In this document: positions 1 through 8,743 of the stretch, piece by piece
Position numbering within the stretch: the first letter of the stretch is position 1
Layout of the letters: each line of letters opens with the position of its first letter
Assembly (NCBI GenBank): GCA_027077795.1
Contig: JALWTT010000006.1
Coordinates: 372,001-436,000 of the forward strand
DNA length: 64,000 nucleotides
Direction of reading: 5' to 3'
DNA from: Thermotogaceae bacterium
Lineage (GTDB): Bacteria > Thermotogota > Thermotogae > Thermotogales > Thermotogaceae
Notes under the pieces: model-generated
Told to the model about the DNA's origin: nothing
Databases searched by the model: none
What the model saw: the letters and a program-made list of their open reading frames with translations, nothing else
Made by a program: the position numbers and the translations under genes

Positions 1-258
1 AGTATGGTCAGCGTTACAACGAAATTCAACATGGGTGATGTTGTGAGCGCTCCAAACACTTGGAGTGCTGAAGTTGATACCACTTTAACGCCGGTTAAAC
101 CTCTCAGCATATCCGCAATCTTCAAGACGGATAACACAATGGCTTACACATGGAACGTTTCCGCCTCCTACACAGTTGAGAGTGGGCTCACCGCTGGAGC
201 TTACTACGATTCTTCGAACAACTGGAACGCAACTCTCAGCTACAGCGCGAGCTTCTGA
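1..258 (+). CDS. C-terminal part of an outer-membrane beta-barrel-like protein (5' truncated)
   Basis: The reading frame is open from the first base of the window, so the gene starts upstream and only about 85 C-terminal residues are seen. These residues alternate polar and hydrophobic positions (for example ISAIFKTDN, AYTWNVSASYTV, GLTAGAYYD) and the chain ends in Ser-Phe. Amphipathic strands and a terminal Phe are typical of outer-membrane beta-barrel proteins, and in Thermotogota such proteins belong to the toga. The exact family cannot be named from this fragment. A strong terminator follows directly. Confidence 0.55.
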   Translation, partial: SMVSVTTKFNMGDVVSAPNTWSAEVDTTLTPVKPLSISAIFKTDNTMAYTWNVSASYTVESGLTAGAYYDSSNNWNATLSYSASF

Positions 259-274
259 TCTAAACTAAAATGAA

Positions 275-301
275 AGAGCCCCCTCAATGCGAGGGGGCTC
301 T
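275..301. terminator. Bidirectional Rho-independent terminator
   Basis: A perfect 11-bp stem (AGAGCCCCCTC / GAGGGGGCTCT) with a 5-base AATGC loop lies between the convergent barrel-protein gene and fliI. It is followed by TGTTTATT on the plus strand and preceded by A-rich sequence that becomes T-rich on the minus strand. It can serve both genes. Confidence 0.9.
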
Positions 302-314
302 TGTTTATTGAGGG

Positions 315-1628
315 TTATATCACCTTTGAAGCCATTTCCAGAAGTCGCGATACGGTCGTCTCGAACGGGGCTTTTTCAAATATTCCCTGGCGCAAAAACG
401 AATTTATCTCATCGATCATCTCTATGGCGGTGTCTATCTTTGGGTTTGAACCTTTTCTGTAAGCTCCGACGTCTATCAAATCCTTCGCATTCCTGTAGGT
501 TGCCATCAAGTCTCTTATCTTTGCCGCAGCCCTCTGATGCTCTTCGCTCACGACTTCTTTCATAAGTCTGCTTATGCTCATGAGAACATCAACTGGTGGG
601 TAGTGGTTCGATTCAGCCAAGCTTCTCGAGAGGATTATATGACCATCAACTATAGACCTGACGGTATCCGATATTGGATCGTTGAAGTCGTCTGCTTCAA
701 CAAGGACTGTGTATATCGCAGTGATGCTCCCCCTGTCGGAGTTTCCGGCTCTTTCGAGTATCTTCGGAAGACCTGCAAAGACGCTCGGTGTATACCCACG
801 TGTTGTTGGAGGTTCTCCTATAGAGAGACCGATTTCCCTTTGAGCCATAGCCCATCTCGTAAGCGAGTCGACCATTAGCATGACGTCGTGTCCCATATCA
901 CGGAAGTATTCCGCTATGGCTGTAGCAGTTAAAAGGGATTTCACCCTGACAAGGGCCGGCTGATCTGATGTTGAAACAACGACGACTGATCTTTTCAAAC
1001 CTTCTTCTCCTAAGTCTCTTTCTATGAACTCCCTGACTTCCCTTCCTCGCTCGCCTATGAGTGCTATGACGTTTATATCCGCATAGGTATTCCTCGCTAT
1101 CATTCCAAGGAGTGTGCTCTTTCCAACGCCGCTCCCCGCGAATATCCCTATTCTCTGACCTTTTCCAAGCGTTATGAAACCATCTATCGATCTGATCCCA
1201 ACCGGAAGCGGTTCTGTTATCCTCTTTCTTTTGAGGGGATGTGGAGATTCGTTTGAGATTGGATACCTCTCTTCGGGTACGAACGGTTTTCCATCGATGG
1301 GCCTTCCAAGACCATCGAGCACCCTTCCCGTTAAATCTTTCGATACTCCGACATCTAAAACTCTTTCTGTACCTACCACCTCACATCCGGGCCTGAGTCC
1401 AGTCGCATCTTCAAGTGGCATCAAGAGGACGTTTTCATCTTGAAATCCCACAACCTCTGCCAAAATTCTCTTTCTTCCCGTGAAAATCTTGCAGAGCTCC
1501 CCAAGGGATACATCCGGACCTTCAGACTCTATCGTCAACCCGACGACTCTTTTAACCCTTCCGTTCGGCTTGTCCAGGTCAAGCTCTTCTATCCTTCCTT
1601 TTAAAACCTCAAAGATGTCTTCTCTCAT
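315..1628 (-). CDS. fliI: Flagellum-specific ATP synthase FliI
   Basis: Cytoplasmic ATPase of the flagellar type III export apparatus, homologous to F1-beta. At 437 residues it has the usual family length. Walker A GSGVGKST lies near residues 165-172, and Walker B plus the following conserved segment reads VMLMVDSLTRWAMAQRE. The N-terminal beta-barrel segment (about 25-95) and GRVLDGLGRPID are also typical. The start overlaps the stop of the inositol-phosphatase-like gene by 4 bases (ATGA), so it is the last gene of the infB-containing operon. With fliS and cheX elsewhere in the window it indicates a motile organism, although no other flagellar export genes lie next to it. Confidence 0.95.
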   Translation of the reverse strand: MREDIFEVLKGRIEELDLDKPNGRVKRVVGLTIESEGPDVSLGELCKIFTGRKRILAEVVGFQDENVLLMPLEDATGLRPGCEVVGTERVLDVGVSKDLTGRVLDGLGRPIDGKPFVPEERYPISNESPHPLKRKRITEPLPVGIRSIDGFITLGKGQRIGIFAGSGVGKSTLLGMIARNTYADINVIALIGERGREVREFIERDLGEEGLKRSVVVVSTSDQPALVRVKSLLTATAIAEYFRDMGHDVMLMVDSLTRWAMAQREIGLSIGEPPTTRGYTPSVFAGLPKILERAGNSDRGSITAIYTVLVEADDFNDPISDTVRSIVDGHIILSRSLAESNHYPPVDVLMSISRLMKEVVSEEHQRAAAKIRDLMATYRNAKDLIDVGAYRKGSNPKIDTAIEMIDEINSFLRQGIFEKAPFETTVSRLLEMASKVI

Positions 1629-2386
1629 TTCACGCTTCTCACAACTTTCAGGAGATTTTTAAAAAGTGAGGGCTTCCCAGCGACGACTTCTCCCAATTCT
1701 AGATCGAACGAATCTTTGGATATTGAACTTACAAAGGCTCCAGCTTCCGTTGCTATGAGATACCCAGCTGCCAAGTCCCAAGGGCCGAGTCCTATCTCGA
1801 AGTACCCATCTATCCTTCCAGCAGCCAGGTATGACAGTTCAGCGGCGCAACTCCCGAGTATCCTTATCTCTCTGACTTTCTCGTTCACAACTTCTATCGC
1901 TTTGTAAGTCCAGAGCGTTCCGTTGTGATCGTATGGCCAACCTGTGACCACGAGACTTTTCTCTAGCTTGTTATCACCGCTCTCTATCCTTCTGCCGTTC
2001 AGGTAGCTTCCTTCGTTTTTAACCGCGTGGAACACCTCACCTGTTTCTGGCAGATAAACAACTCCTTCGATTATTTCACCGTTTTCTATCTTTGCTATCG
2101 ATACCGAATAGAATGGAAGACCGCTCACGTAGTTCAGAGATCCATCAAGCGGGTCAACAAGGAATATCTTTCCTTCCTTCAGATTTCTCTCGGAGTAGTT
2201 TTCCTCTCCTACAACTTCGTAATCTGGATAGTTTTCTTCTAAGAGCCTTCCTATCAAACTCTGCGATCCGTAATCTGCTTCGCTCACAAGATCAGAAGGC
2301 GAGGATTTCTCCTCGATTTTTTTGAGTTTTCCCTTGAGATTTAGAAGCAGCTTTCCGGCACTCTTGGCAATTTCTTCAAGATTCAT
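1625..2386 (-). CDS. suhB: Inositol monophosphatase family protein (SuhB-like)
   Basis: Mg-dependent sugar/inositol phosphatase family, 253 residues. The metal-binding motifs are present in order: [17 protein letters not shown] and, near the C-terminus, WDLAAG. Family members hydrolyse inositol-1-phosphate or fructose-1,6-bisphosphate; the substrate here cannot be fixed from sequence. I chose the ATG at 2386 because GGAGGAAGGAG lies 3-4 bases upstream, while the TTG at 2407 has no ribosome binding site. The gene overlaps the infB end by 11 bases and fliI by 4 bases. SuhB is linked to ribosomal RNA transcription in E. coli, which would suit its place behind infB, but that is inference. Confidence 0.85.
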   Translation of the reverse strand: MNLEEIAKSAGKLLLNLKGKLKKIEEKSSPSDLVSEADYGSQSLIGRLLEENYPDYEVVGEENYSERNLKEGKIFLVDPLDGSLNYVSGLPFYSVSIAKIENGEIIEGVVYLPETGEVFHAVKNEGSYLNGRRIESGDNKLEKSLVVTGWPYDHNGTLWTYKAIEVVNEKVREIRILGSCAAELSYLAAGRIDGYFEIGLGPWDLAAGYLIATEAGAFVSSISKDSFDLELGEVVAGKPSLFKNLLKVVRSVK

Positions 2387-4445
2387 TTTCTCCTTCCTCC
2401 GAGACAAATGTAAGCTTTTTGGGAACTTTCCTTATCATGTAGAAGTCAAGCTCGTCTCCTTCCTTCATGTCGTCGAAACCCTCGAGTTTTATTCCACACT
2501 CTTGTGGAGCTTCCATTCTGCTCACATCTTCTTTATAGTGTTTGAGGGATTCTATCCTTCCTTCAAAGACCATCTTCCCTTCCCTGTAAAGCCTCGCAAA
2601 ACCGCTCTTTTCCACAAAGCCTTCAGTCAGCTGCACCCCGGCAACTTTTCCCAACTTTCCTATCTTGAATACCTTCTTTATCTCTCCCTTTCCCGTGTAC
2701 TCCTCTACCTCCTCTGGTTCTAGCATGCCCTCGAGGGCTTTTTTTAGATCCTCTATGAGTTTGTATATGACAGAGTAAAGCTTCAGCTGAACGCCTTCTA
2801 TTTCAGCTTGCTTTCTAGCCTTCAAATCTGCCTTAACCCTGAAGCCAAGTATGACAGCATCAGTTGCGGCGGCTAGCATCACATCCGACGCATTGACTGC
2901 GCCAACGCCAGCGTGGACGATGTTTATATCTATCTCCTTCGCCTTGAGTTTCTCTATCGCGTTTCTCAAGGCTGCCACAGATCCCTGAGTGTCCGCTTTT
3001 ATCACCAGGTTCAACACCTTGTTCTCCTTTTCCTCGAGAGCTTTGAACAGATCTTCGAGTCTTATGTGCCTGACCCTCGATAGCTTCTGAGCTCTGAGCT
3101 TTTCCTTCTGGCTTTTTGCAAGCTTTTCAGCCACTTCCCTGCTCTCGACGACGTAGAGCATAGAATGTGGATCCGGGACTTCCTCAAATCCCAGGACCAT
3201 CACAGGCCTTGACGGCTCGGCTTCCTTTATCCTCTTTCCTTTGTCGTCTATCATCGCTCTCACTCTTCCAAATGTATGCCCCGCTACAACATAATCTCCA
3301 ACCTCAAGGATTCCATCCCTTACTATTACATTTGCCGTCGGTCCGAGATTTCTGTCGAGTTTCGATTCTATTATCACTGCTCTCGCTGGAGGCTTGGGAT
3401 AGCACTTTATCTCCTGCATTTCCGCGACTAAAAGAACCATCTCCAAAAGCTCATCAATACCGATACCCTTCTTTGCAGATATCGGTACCATTATCGTGTC
3501 TCCTCCCCAATCCTCTGGCACCAAGCCCAGCTTGCTCGCAAGATCCTGCTTCGTCTTCTCAACATTTGCATTCGGCTTGTCTATCTTGTTTATGGCTACC
3601 ACAACTGGAACTCCAGCGGATTTCGCGTGATCGTAAGCTTCTATAGTCTGTGGCATCACGCTGTCATCCGCCGCCACAACGAGTATGACAATATCTGTCG
3701 CCTGAGCTCCCCTTGCCCTCATTTCTGTGAAAACCTCGTGTCCCGGCGTATCTATGAAGGTTATCTTCTTTCCATTCACCTGTACTTGATAAGCACCTAT
3801 AGACTGGGTTATTCCACCCTCTTCCCTTTCGGCGATCCTCGTGTTTCTTATGTAGTCAAGCAAGGTAGTTTTCCCGTGATCGACATGTCCCATAACCGTG
3901 ACTATCGGGGGTCTTGGAACCAGTTCTTCTTTCCTTTCCTCGTATATATTCTTCCAGTACTCCTCTATTTTTCTAAAATCTTCATTTTCTTCTTCAACCA
4001 CGGGTTTGCTCTTTATCTCTATCTCTAGGTTGTACATACCTTCCAGCATGGCTAAAATAGCTTCTTCGAGCTTTTGACCAGGTTTGAGGGGGACACCTTT
4101 TTTCACAAACATGTCCTGTATAATCTGTGTCTGGTTCTTTCCAATTTTGCTGGCGAACTTATCAAGCCTCAGATCCTCTTCTCCTTCTATAACCACGACA
4201 TTCCTTTTCTTCCCTTTTATCTCTTTTATTTCCTTTTCTTCTATCTTCTTTGGTTTTACCTTATATGATTTTTTCTCCTCTTTCTCCACTTCCTCGAAAA
4301 GCTCCAGTATTATCCCCACAGTTTCTTCGTCTATATAACTCATGTGGCTTTTCGCCGATATTCCAAGCTCCTCGAGCTCCTGAAGAAGCTCACGCGATGT
4401 CATTCCAAGCTCTTTTGCGAGCTCGTAAACTCTGATTCTTCCCAA
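2376..4445 (-). CDS. infB: Translation initiation factor IF-2
   Basis: GTPase that places initiator fMet-tRNA on the ribosome. The N-terminal IF2N domain ([10 protein letters not shown]), a charged linker and a second IF2N-like segment precede the G domain with [12 protein letters not shown] (G1), DTPGHE (G3) and NKID (G4), followed by EF-Tu-like domain 2 and the IF-2 C-terminal domains. With 689 residues it is a short bacterial IF-2, as in Thermotoga. An upstream GTG at 4454 directly abuts the G-run, so I prefer the TTG at 4445, which stands 6 bases after GGGGGTG and gives an N-terminus like that of T. maritima IF-2. The usual neighbours nusA and rbfA are absent. Confidence 0.96.
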   Translation of the reverse strand: MGRIRVYELAKELGMTSRELLQELEELGISAKSHMSYIDEETVGIILELFEEVEKEEKKSYKVKPKKIEEKEIKEIKGKKRNVVVIEGEEDLRLDKFASKIGKNQTQIIQDMFVKKGVPLKPGQKLEEAILAMLEGMYNLEIEIKSKPVVEEENEDFRKIEEYWKNIYEERKEELVPRPPIVTVMGHVDHGKTTLLDYIRNTRIAEREEGGITQSIGAYQVQVNGKKITFIDTPGHEVFTEMRARGAQATDIVILVVAADDSVMPQTIEAYDHAKSAGVPVVVAINKIDKPNANVEKTKQDLASKLGLVPEDWGGDTIMVPISAKKGIGIDELLEMVLLVAEMQEIKCYPKPPARAVIIESKLDRNLGPTANVIVRDGILEVGDYVVAGHTFGRVRAMIDDKGKRIKEAEPSRPVMVLGFEEVPDPHSMLYVVESREVAEKLAKSQKEKLRAQKLSRVRHIRLEDLFKALEEKENKVLNLVIKADTQGSVAALRNAIEKLKAKEIDINIVHAGVGAVNASDVMLAAATDAVILGFRVKADLKARKQAEIEGVQLKLYSVIYKLIEDLKKALEGMLEPEEVEEYTGKGEIKKVFKIGKLGKVAGVQLTEGFVEKSGFARLYREGKMVFEGRIESLKHYKEDVSRMEAPQECGIKLEGFDDMKEGDELDFYMIRKVPKKLTFVSEEGENES

Positions 4446-4459
4446 GATCTTCACCCCCT

Positions 4460-5053
4460 TTAAAGCACTTTCTCAAGCGCGTCTATGATCGAGAGGGCAC
4501 AGGATCTCTCAAAATTTTCTCCCCTGGGGGCTATGCCTATGACCTCCCACTCTCCATTTCCATCAAAGCAGGTCAGATGAGAGAGAATGTACTCCCTGTT
4601 GAACACTTTTGCCATTTGAACATCATCGACGGAGATAGCTATATCTTCTTCATGCAGAGCGTTTATGAGGGCTTTTCCTATGATGATTGGCACACTTGGA
4701 CTGGTTAAAGGACCCGTGCTTTCACCAGAGTATTCCTCACCCTCTTTCTGAACGGTTACTCTATATGTGACTTCGAACTTCTTGTCAATTCTCTCCAGAT
4801 CCACGAGGGCGATTCTCCTTCTCCTTATAGCTTCCCCTGTTATCTGAGCAACGGAGACTATCTTCCTGTCTATTTTCAAACCAGTTATCGCGAATATCGC
4901 CGTCTCAACATCCCTAACCACTTGCTTTGGGTTCTTCTCAGCACTTGCCAGGATGTGGATCTCCTTTATATCCTCCCCATCTCCAACAACTTTAACGGCC
5001 TTTATTCCTTCGATTTTCGATATGATATCCTCTATTTCCCTAAGGGCTGCCAT
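4460..5053 (-). CDS. Conserved protein of unknown function upstream of infB
   Basis: A 197-residue soluble protein that I cannot assign. The N-terminal half has an alpha/beta pattern resembling ACT- or dodecin-sized modules, including the block [19 protein letters not shown], which I have the impression of from conserved hypothetical proteins in other thermophiles. The C-terminal half (about 90-195) contains a second alpha/beta module with [19 protein letters not shown]. There is no signal peptide or membrane segment. The start ATG has GAGGGGG at good spacing. It lies 5-15 bases upstream of infB and probably shares its transcript, suggesting a housekeeping role. Confidence 0.8.
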   Translation of the reverse strand: MAALREIEDIISKIEGIKAVKVVGDGEDIKEIHILASAEKNPKQVVRDVETAIFAITGLKIDRKIVSVAQITGEAIRRRRIALVDLERIDKKFEVTYRVTVQKEGEEYSGESTGPLTSPSVPIIIGKALINALHEEDIAISVDDVQMAKVFNREYILSHLTCFDGNGEWEVIGIAPRGENFERSCALSIIDALEKVL

Positions 5054-5105
5054 TCTATCGCCCCCTCACGGAGTATCCTAGCACAACAAAGATGCTTTCT
5101 CCACC

Positions 5106-6023
5106 TCAGAAAACTTCCACCACTTGGAAGGTCCTGAGTTTGGTGTTCTTCGACTCGATCCACTCGTATTCTCCCGGAAGTCCTATGTAAAACTCGATAT
5201 TTTTTCTCACCTCGGGATTTCTGTATATTGGTTTCGAAGCAACGACTTTTACCCTCATTCCTTTTTTGAACACTATGACTTGATCTATCTCACTTAGGTT
5301 TGCGATCTCTCTTGAAATCTTCTCAAAGATACCCTTACTGAGGGGTGGATCTGCATAAACAACCGCGATGTTCTTTGACAAAGGTCCTATTATTTTCACG
5401 AAAGCTTCCTTGAATTTTTTGTTCAAATTTTTTAGGAGGATCTCATTGGATTTACTTACAGCATTTCCGTGGTATTCACAACTTATGAGAGGCTTTAAAA
5501 GGTGCTTCAATTTGCATCCCTCACGCTTTTCCGACTCGCCTATCTTCCCTATTTTAAGGTCCAAGTAATCTATCATCGCTCTTATATCCTCTTTCTCCAA
5601 ATCCTGGAGCGGTGCGTATACACCGCCAAAGACTTTCAGCCCTGTCTTTCCCCAGCTGTCATAGCTATTTGCCCCGGTCATTATAAGGCGTCCAGCGGCG
5701 AACTCTTTCAGTATTCTTAGCTTTACGAACTTTGTACAAGAATTACACGATGGGCCAAATCTCCAGACTTTTTTTTGCTTGCAGCTACCATCTAAAAAAA
5801 CGTGATTTAATCCGAGCGATTTTGCAAATTCTTTTACTATTCTTCTGCTCTTTTTGTAGGTGAAAATGCCCCAATCTATTGTTGCCAGAATGACTTTTTC
5901 TTTTCCAAGGGACATTTTAGATAGAGCGGCGACTAAAGAGCTGTCCTCTCCCCCAGAGAATCCGATCACCACTTCTAAGTCGCCGACAATCTCTCTTATC
6001 TCCTTTATCTTCTCATCTATCAA
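5106..6023 (-). CDS. PP-loop (N-type ATP pyrophosphatase) family protein, possible thiolation enzyme
   Basis: 305 residues. The PP-loop SGGEDSS at residues 23-29 binds ATP for adenylation of a substrate, as in TtcA, TtuA, LarE and asparagine synthetase-like enzymes. A CxxC at C93/C96 together with C170 resembles the three-cysteine iron-sulfur or sulfur-relay sites of TtuA/LarE-type sulfurtransferases, so tRNA or cofactor thiolation is a reasonable guess. The C-terminal 100 residues are not like either family. The start is a TTG whose TTGA overlaps the stop of the phosphoesterase gene, indicating translational coupling. The substrate is unknown. Confidence 0.7.
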   Translation of the reverse strand: MIDEKIKEIREIVGDLEVVIGFSGGEDSSLVAALSKMSLGKEKVILATIDWGIFTYKKSRRIVKEFAKSLGLNHVFLDGSCKQKKVWRFGPSCNSCTKFVKLRILKEFAAGRLIMTGANSYDSWGKTGLKVFGGVYAPLQDLEKEDIRAMIDYLDLKIGKIGESEKREGCKLKHLLKPLISCEYHGNAVSKSNEILLKNLNKKFKEAFVKIIGPLSKNIAVVYADPPLSKGIFEKISREIANLSEIDQVIVFKKGMRVKVVASKPIYRNPEVRKNIEFYIGLPGEYEWIESKNTKLRTFQVVEVF

Positions 6024-6502
6024 AGATGCTGGATTTCGAATTCCAAATCACTCCCAACTATCGTCATTATCGCGTAAGTTCCCCCGGGAATAGCGGCTCC
6101 CGGATTCAAGAATCTCTTTCCGTATTCGAACCCATCGAACGCTTCGTGGGTGTGACCGTATAAAAACACGTCTATATCCGGAACATCCAAGAACTTTTTG
6201 TATATCCTTTCCCTGAGATCCCATGGTGGTCCCCATCCGTGAGTCAGAGCGAGAGTTAAGTTCTCGATGACTATTATCTTAGAATCTGGAAGGTATTCCT
6301 TTACATCTATTCTGTCAGCGTTTCCGTGAACTCCGTAAAAGGTTCTCGTAATCGCTTGAAGAGAAAGAACAGTATCCAGCGTAACATAATCGCCGAGAGC
6401 TATTATCCCGTCGACTTCTTTGGAAAGTCTGTAAAACCTTTCCGGGATATCTCTTTGATACCTTGGAACGTGCAAATCTGAGACAACGAGGAATCTCTTC
6501 AT
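6020..6502 (-). CDS. YfcE/MJ0936-type metallophosphoesterase
   Basis: Small calcineurin-like phosphoesterase of 160 residues. The dinuclear metal motifs are in order: SDLH, ALGDYV, GVHGNADR, LTHG and YGHTHEAF. This family hydrolyses phosphodiesters such as cyclic nucleotides or bis-p-nitrophenyl phosphate in vitro; the natural substrate is not evident. The ATG at 6502 follows GGGGG by about 7 bases and is preferred to the TTG 21 bases upstream. It is the first gene of the leftward operon leading to infB and fliI and diverges from pyrH with about 80 bases between them. Confidence 0.88.
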   Translation of the reverse strand: MKRFLVVSDLHVPRYQRDIPERFYRLSKEVDGIIALGDYVTLDTVLSLQAITRTFYGVHGNADRIDVKEYLPDSKIIVIENLTLALTHGWGPPWDLRERIYKKFLDVPDIDVFLYGHTHEAFDGFEYGKRFLNPGAAIPGGTYAIMTIVGSDLEFEIQHL

Positions 6503-6551
6503 ATCAAAACCCCCTATGTTCAAATCTTCTCTATTTTACATCCCGTTTGGA

Positions 6552-6557
6552 TATAAT
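6552..6557 (+). promoter_or_regulatory. Candidate -10 element for pyrH
   Basis: A perfect TATAAT lies in the short region between the divergent phosphoesterase gene and pyrH. Transcription would begin near 6564, giving a leader of about 20 bases that holds the GGGGAGGG ribosome binding site. No good -35 hexamer is seen at 17 bases. Confidence 0.45.
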
Positions 6558-6584
6558 TTCTCCATGGAGAGGGGAGGGATATCT

Positions 6585-7286
6585 TTGAAAGTTCTTCTGA
6601 AACTCTCAGGAGAGGTTCTCAGCGGTGAGGGAAAGAAAGGCTACGATGAGGGTGTTGTGAGACATGTAGCAAACGAGATAAAGTCTTTGGTGGATGATGG
6701 AAATAGAGTCGGGGTTGTCGTCGGAGCCGGGAATCTTATCAGGGGAAGGGATCTCAAAAATATCAGCACGATAATGGCGGATCAGATTGGAATGCTCGCG
6801 ACCGTTATGAACGCGATCTATTTGAAAGAAGTTTTGGAAAACTACGAAATACCATCCGTTGTTTTCTCCTCGATAACGGATCTTCCAGCGGTGAAAAGGC
6901 TCGAATATGGTGAAGTGGATAACGCGCTTAAGAGTGGCAGGGTGGTTGTGTTTGGAGGAGGAACTTCCAATCCGCTCTTTACAACTGATACTGCTGCGGC
7001 TTTGAGAGCCGCGGAAATGGGAGCGAAGGTTCTCCTGAAGGCGACGAAAGTGGATGGAGTTTACAGCGACGATCCGAAGAAAAATCCAAATGCCATGAAG
7101 TTCAAAAGGCTCACATTTAATGAGGTGATAAATAGAGACTTAGAAGTTATGGATCTTGAAGCTTTCAACATGTGCAGAAGGCTTGGAATAGAAGTAGTTG
7201 TCTTCAATTTCTTCGTCCCTGGAAACACGTTGAAAGCTTTGAGAGGTGAAGTTGGAACGAAGATAACTCAAAATGAAAGTTTTTAA
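6585..7286 (+). CDS. pyrH: UMP kinase
   Basis: Phosphorylates UMP to UDP for RNA, DNA and cell-wall precursor synthesis. At 233 residues it matches the bacterial hexameric UMP kinase. Family segments are KLSGEVLSG near residue 6, VVVGAGNLIRGRDL, the phosphate-binding FGGGTSNPLFTTDTAAALRA and the C-terminal region VVVFNFFVPGN. The reading frame extends further upstream, but the TTG at 6585 stands 6-7 bases after GGGGAGGG and gives the family N-terminus. In many bacteria pyrH sits next to frr, uppS and cdsA; here those genes are 51 kb away in this window. Confidence 0.95.
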   Translation: MKVLLKLSGEVLSGEGKKGYDEGVVRHVANEIKSLVDDGNRVGVVVGAGNLIRGRDLKNISTIMADQIGMLATVMNAIYLKEVLENYEIPSVVFSSITDLPAVKRLEYGEVDNALKSGRVVVFGGGTSNPLFTTDTAAALRAAEMGAKVLLKATKVDGVYSDDPKKNPNAMKFKRLTFNEVINRDLEVMDLEAFNMCRRLGIEVVVFNFFVPGNTLKALRGEVGTKITQNESF

Positions 7287-7295
7287 GGGCTGTTA

Positions 7296-7304
7296 TGATA
7301 TACT
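7296..7304 (+). promoter_or_regulatory. Extended -10 promoter element for tldD
   Basis: TGA followed by TATACT forms an extended -10 (TGN-TATACT) in the 44-base gap between pyrH and tldD. No clear -35 is present. Transcription would start near 7311, leaving a short leader with GAGGAGGGAT before the ATG. Confidence 0.45.
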
Positions 7305-7330
7305 TTTTCCCGTGCTAGAGGAGGGATAGA

Positions 7331-8716
7331 ATGATAGAGAAAGATGTTGCTAAGGAAATATTGGATCTGTCTCTTTCAAAAGGAGGGGACTTCTCTGAAA
7401 TTTTCATAGAGGAAAAGCTGGGGACTACCATAAGATATGACAACGGGAAAATCGAAGTGGCGTCTTATGGGAAAGACAAGGGCTTTGGTATAAGGGTTAT
7501 AGATGGTGAACTTACATATTATGCTTCTTCAACAGGGATAAGTTTGGAGAAGATGAGGAGACTTGCTGAATCTCTAGCAGATGCTGTGGGAAAGATAAGG
7601 AGCGTGAATGCCATAGATTTGGTTCAAGAGCTTACTCCCAATCACACCCCATTTGAAATAGCCTTTGAGGAGGTCCCTGTGGATAGGAAGATGGAAATGG
7701 TGAAAAAGGCTGCAAAGATAGCGAAGGATTACGACGATAGAATAGTTCAGGTGAAGGTCTACTACTCTGATCAAGAGAGAGACGTCTGGATATACAACTC
7801 TGAAGGGAAATTCGTTACAGATGTCAGAAATTATCCGTTCATATATGTGGAAGTCGTTGCGAGTGATGGAAAAGAGGTCTTCATGGGAAGGGATGTCTGG
7901 GGAGAAAACAGGGGGTTTGAGTTCTTCACTGATGAAATCATCGAAAAAGTGGCAAAAACCGCCGCAGATATCGCAATCCATCAGCTTGAGGCCGAAGATG
8001 CGCCGGCTGGAGAGTTCACCGTGGTGATATCTTCCCAGGCTGGTGGTACGATGATACACGAGGCATGTGGTCACGCTTTGGAAGCTGATTTGGTTCTCAA
8101 AGGTGGATCGGTTTTCGCCGGGAAAGTTGGTCAGAAAGTTGCTTTTGAGAAGGTCACTGTCGTCGATGACGGAACTTTGAATAACTACAGGGGAACGATG
8201 AATTTCGACGATGAAGGGAATCCAACCGAGAGAACGGTTCTCATAGAAAGTGGTGTTCTGAAGGGTTATATGCATTCAATGCTCACTGCCAAAAAGATGG
8301 GAGTAAAATCCACGGGTAACGGAAGAAGAGAGAGCTACGAGCACATACCTATTCCGAGGATGAGAAACACATTTATAGAAGCTGGGGATACTGATCCGGA
8401 AGAGATCATATCGTCCGTCGATAAGGGAGTATTCGTGGTGAAAATGGGCGGAGGACAGGTGGATATAGTCTCTGGGGATTTCACCTTCGGCGTTCCAAAG
8501 GCTTTTCTAATAGAAAATGGAAAGATCACTAAGAAGCTCCGAGGGGCATCACTTGTGGGAAACGGCGCGGAAGTTCTCAAGGATATAGAGATGGTTGGAA
8601 ATGATCTTGGATTCGCGGTTGGGACATGCGGTAAGGATGGGCAAGGAGCTCCTGTCTCGGATGGACTCCCGACTATAAAGATAAAGAAGATGGTGATTGG
8701 TGGCAAGGCGAAGTGA
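7331..8716 (+). CDS. tldD: TldD family zinc metalloprotease
   Basis: 461-residue TldD/PmbA superfamily protein. The metal site HEACGH (HExxxH, about residues 243-248) sits inside GGTMIHEACGHALEAD, the hallmark of the TldD subunit. In E. coli TldD pairs with TldE to degrade peptides such as unfolded CcdA and to mature microcin B17 by passing the chain through a tunnel. The non-catalytic TldE/PmbA partner usually lies next door but is absent here; the next genes are BMP-type binding proteins. GAGGAGGGATAG precedes the ATG. The TldD assignment is secure; its partner must be elsewhere, if present. Confidence 0.92.
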   Translation: MIEKDVAKEILDLSLSKGGDFSEIFIEEKLGTTIRYDNGKIEVASYGKDKGFGIRVIDGELTYYASSTGISLEKMRRLAESLADAVGKIRSVNAIDLVQELTPNHTPFEIAFEEVPVDRKMEMVKKAAKIAKDYDDRIVQVKVYYSDQERDVWIYNSEGKFVTDVRNYPFIYVEVVASDGKEVFMGRDVWGENRGFEFFTDEIIEKVAKTAADIAIHQLEAEDAPAGEFTVVISSQAGGTMIHEACGHALEADLVLKGGSVFAGKVGQKVAFEKVTVVDDGTLNNYRGTMNFDDEGNPTERTVLIESGVLKGYMHSMLTAKKMGVKSTGNGRRESYEHIPIPRMRNTFIEAGDTDPEEIISSVDKGVFVVKMGGGQVDIVSGDFTFGVPKAFLIENGKITKKLRGASLVGNGAEVLKDIEMVGNDLGFAVGTCGKDGQGAPVSDGLPTIKIKKMVIGGKAK

Positions 8717-8743
8717 AAAATTCACAGGAGGGGGTGTAAAAGT

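Noticed and set aside
287-878. Open frames on the plus strand opposite fliI
   Set aside because: They lie antisense to a clear fliI, have no ribosome binding site and no recognisable protein features.
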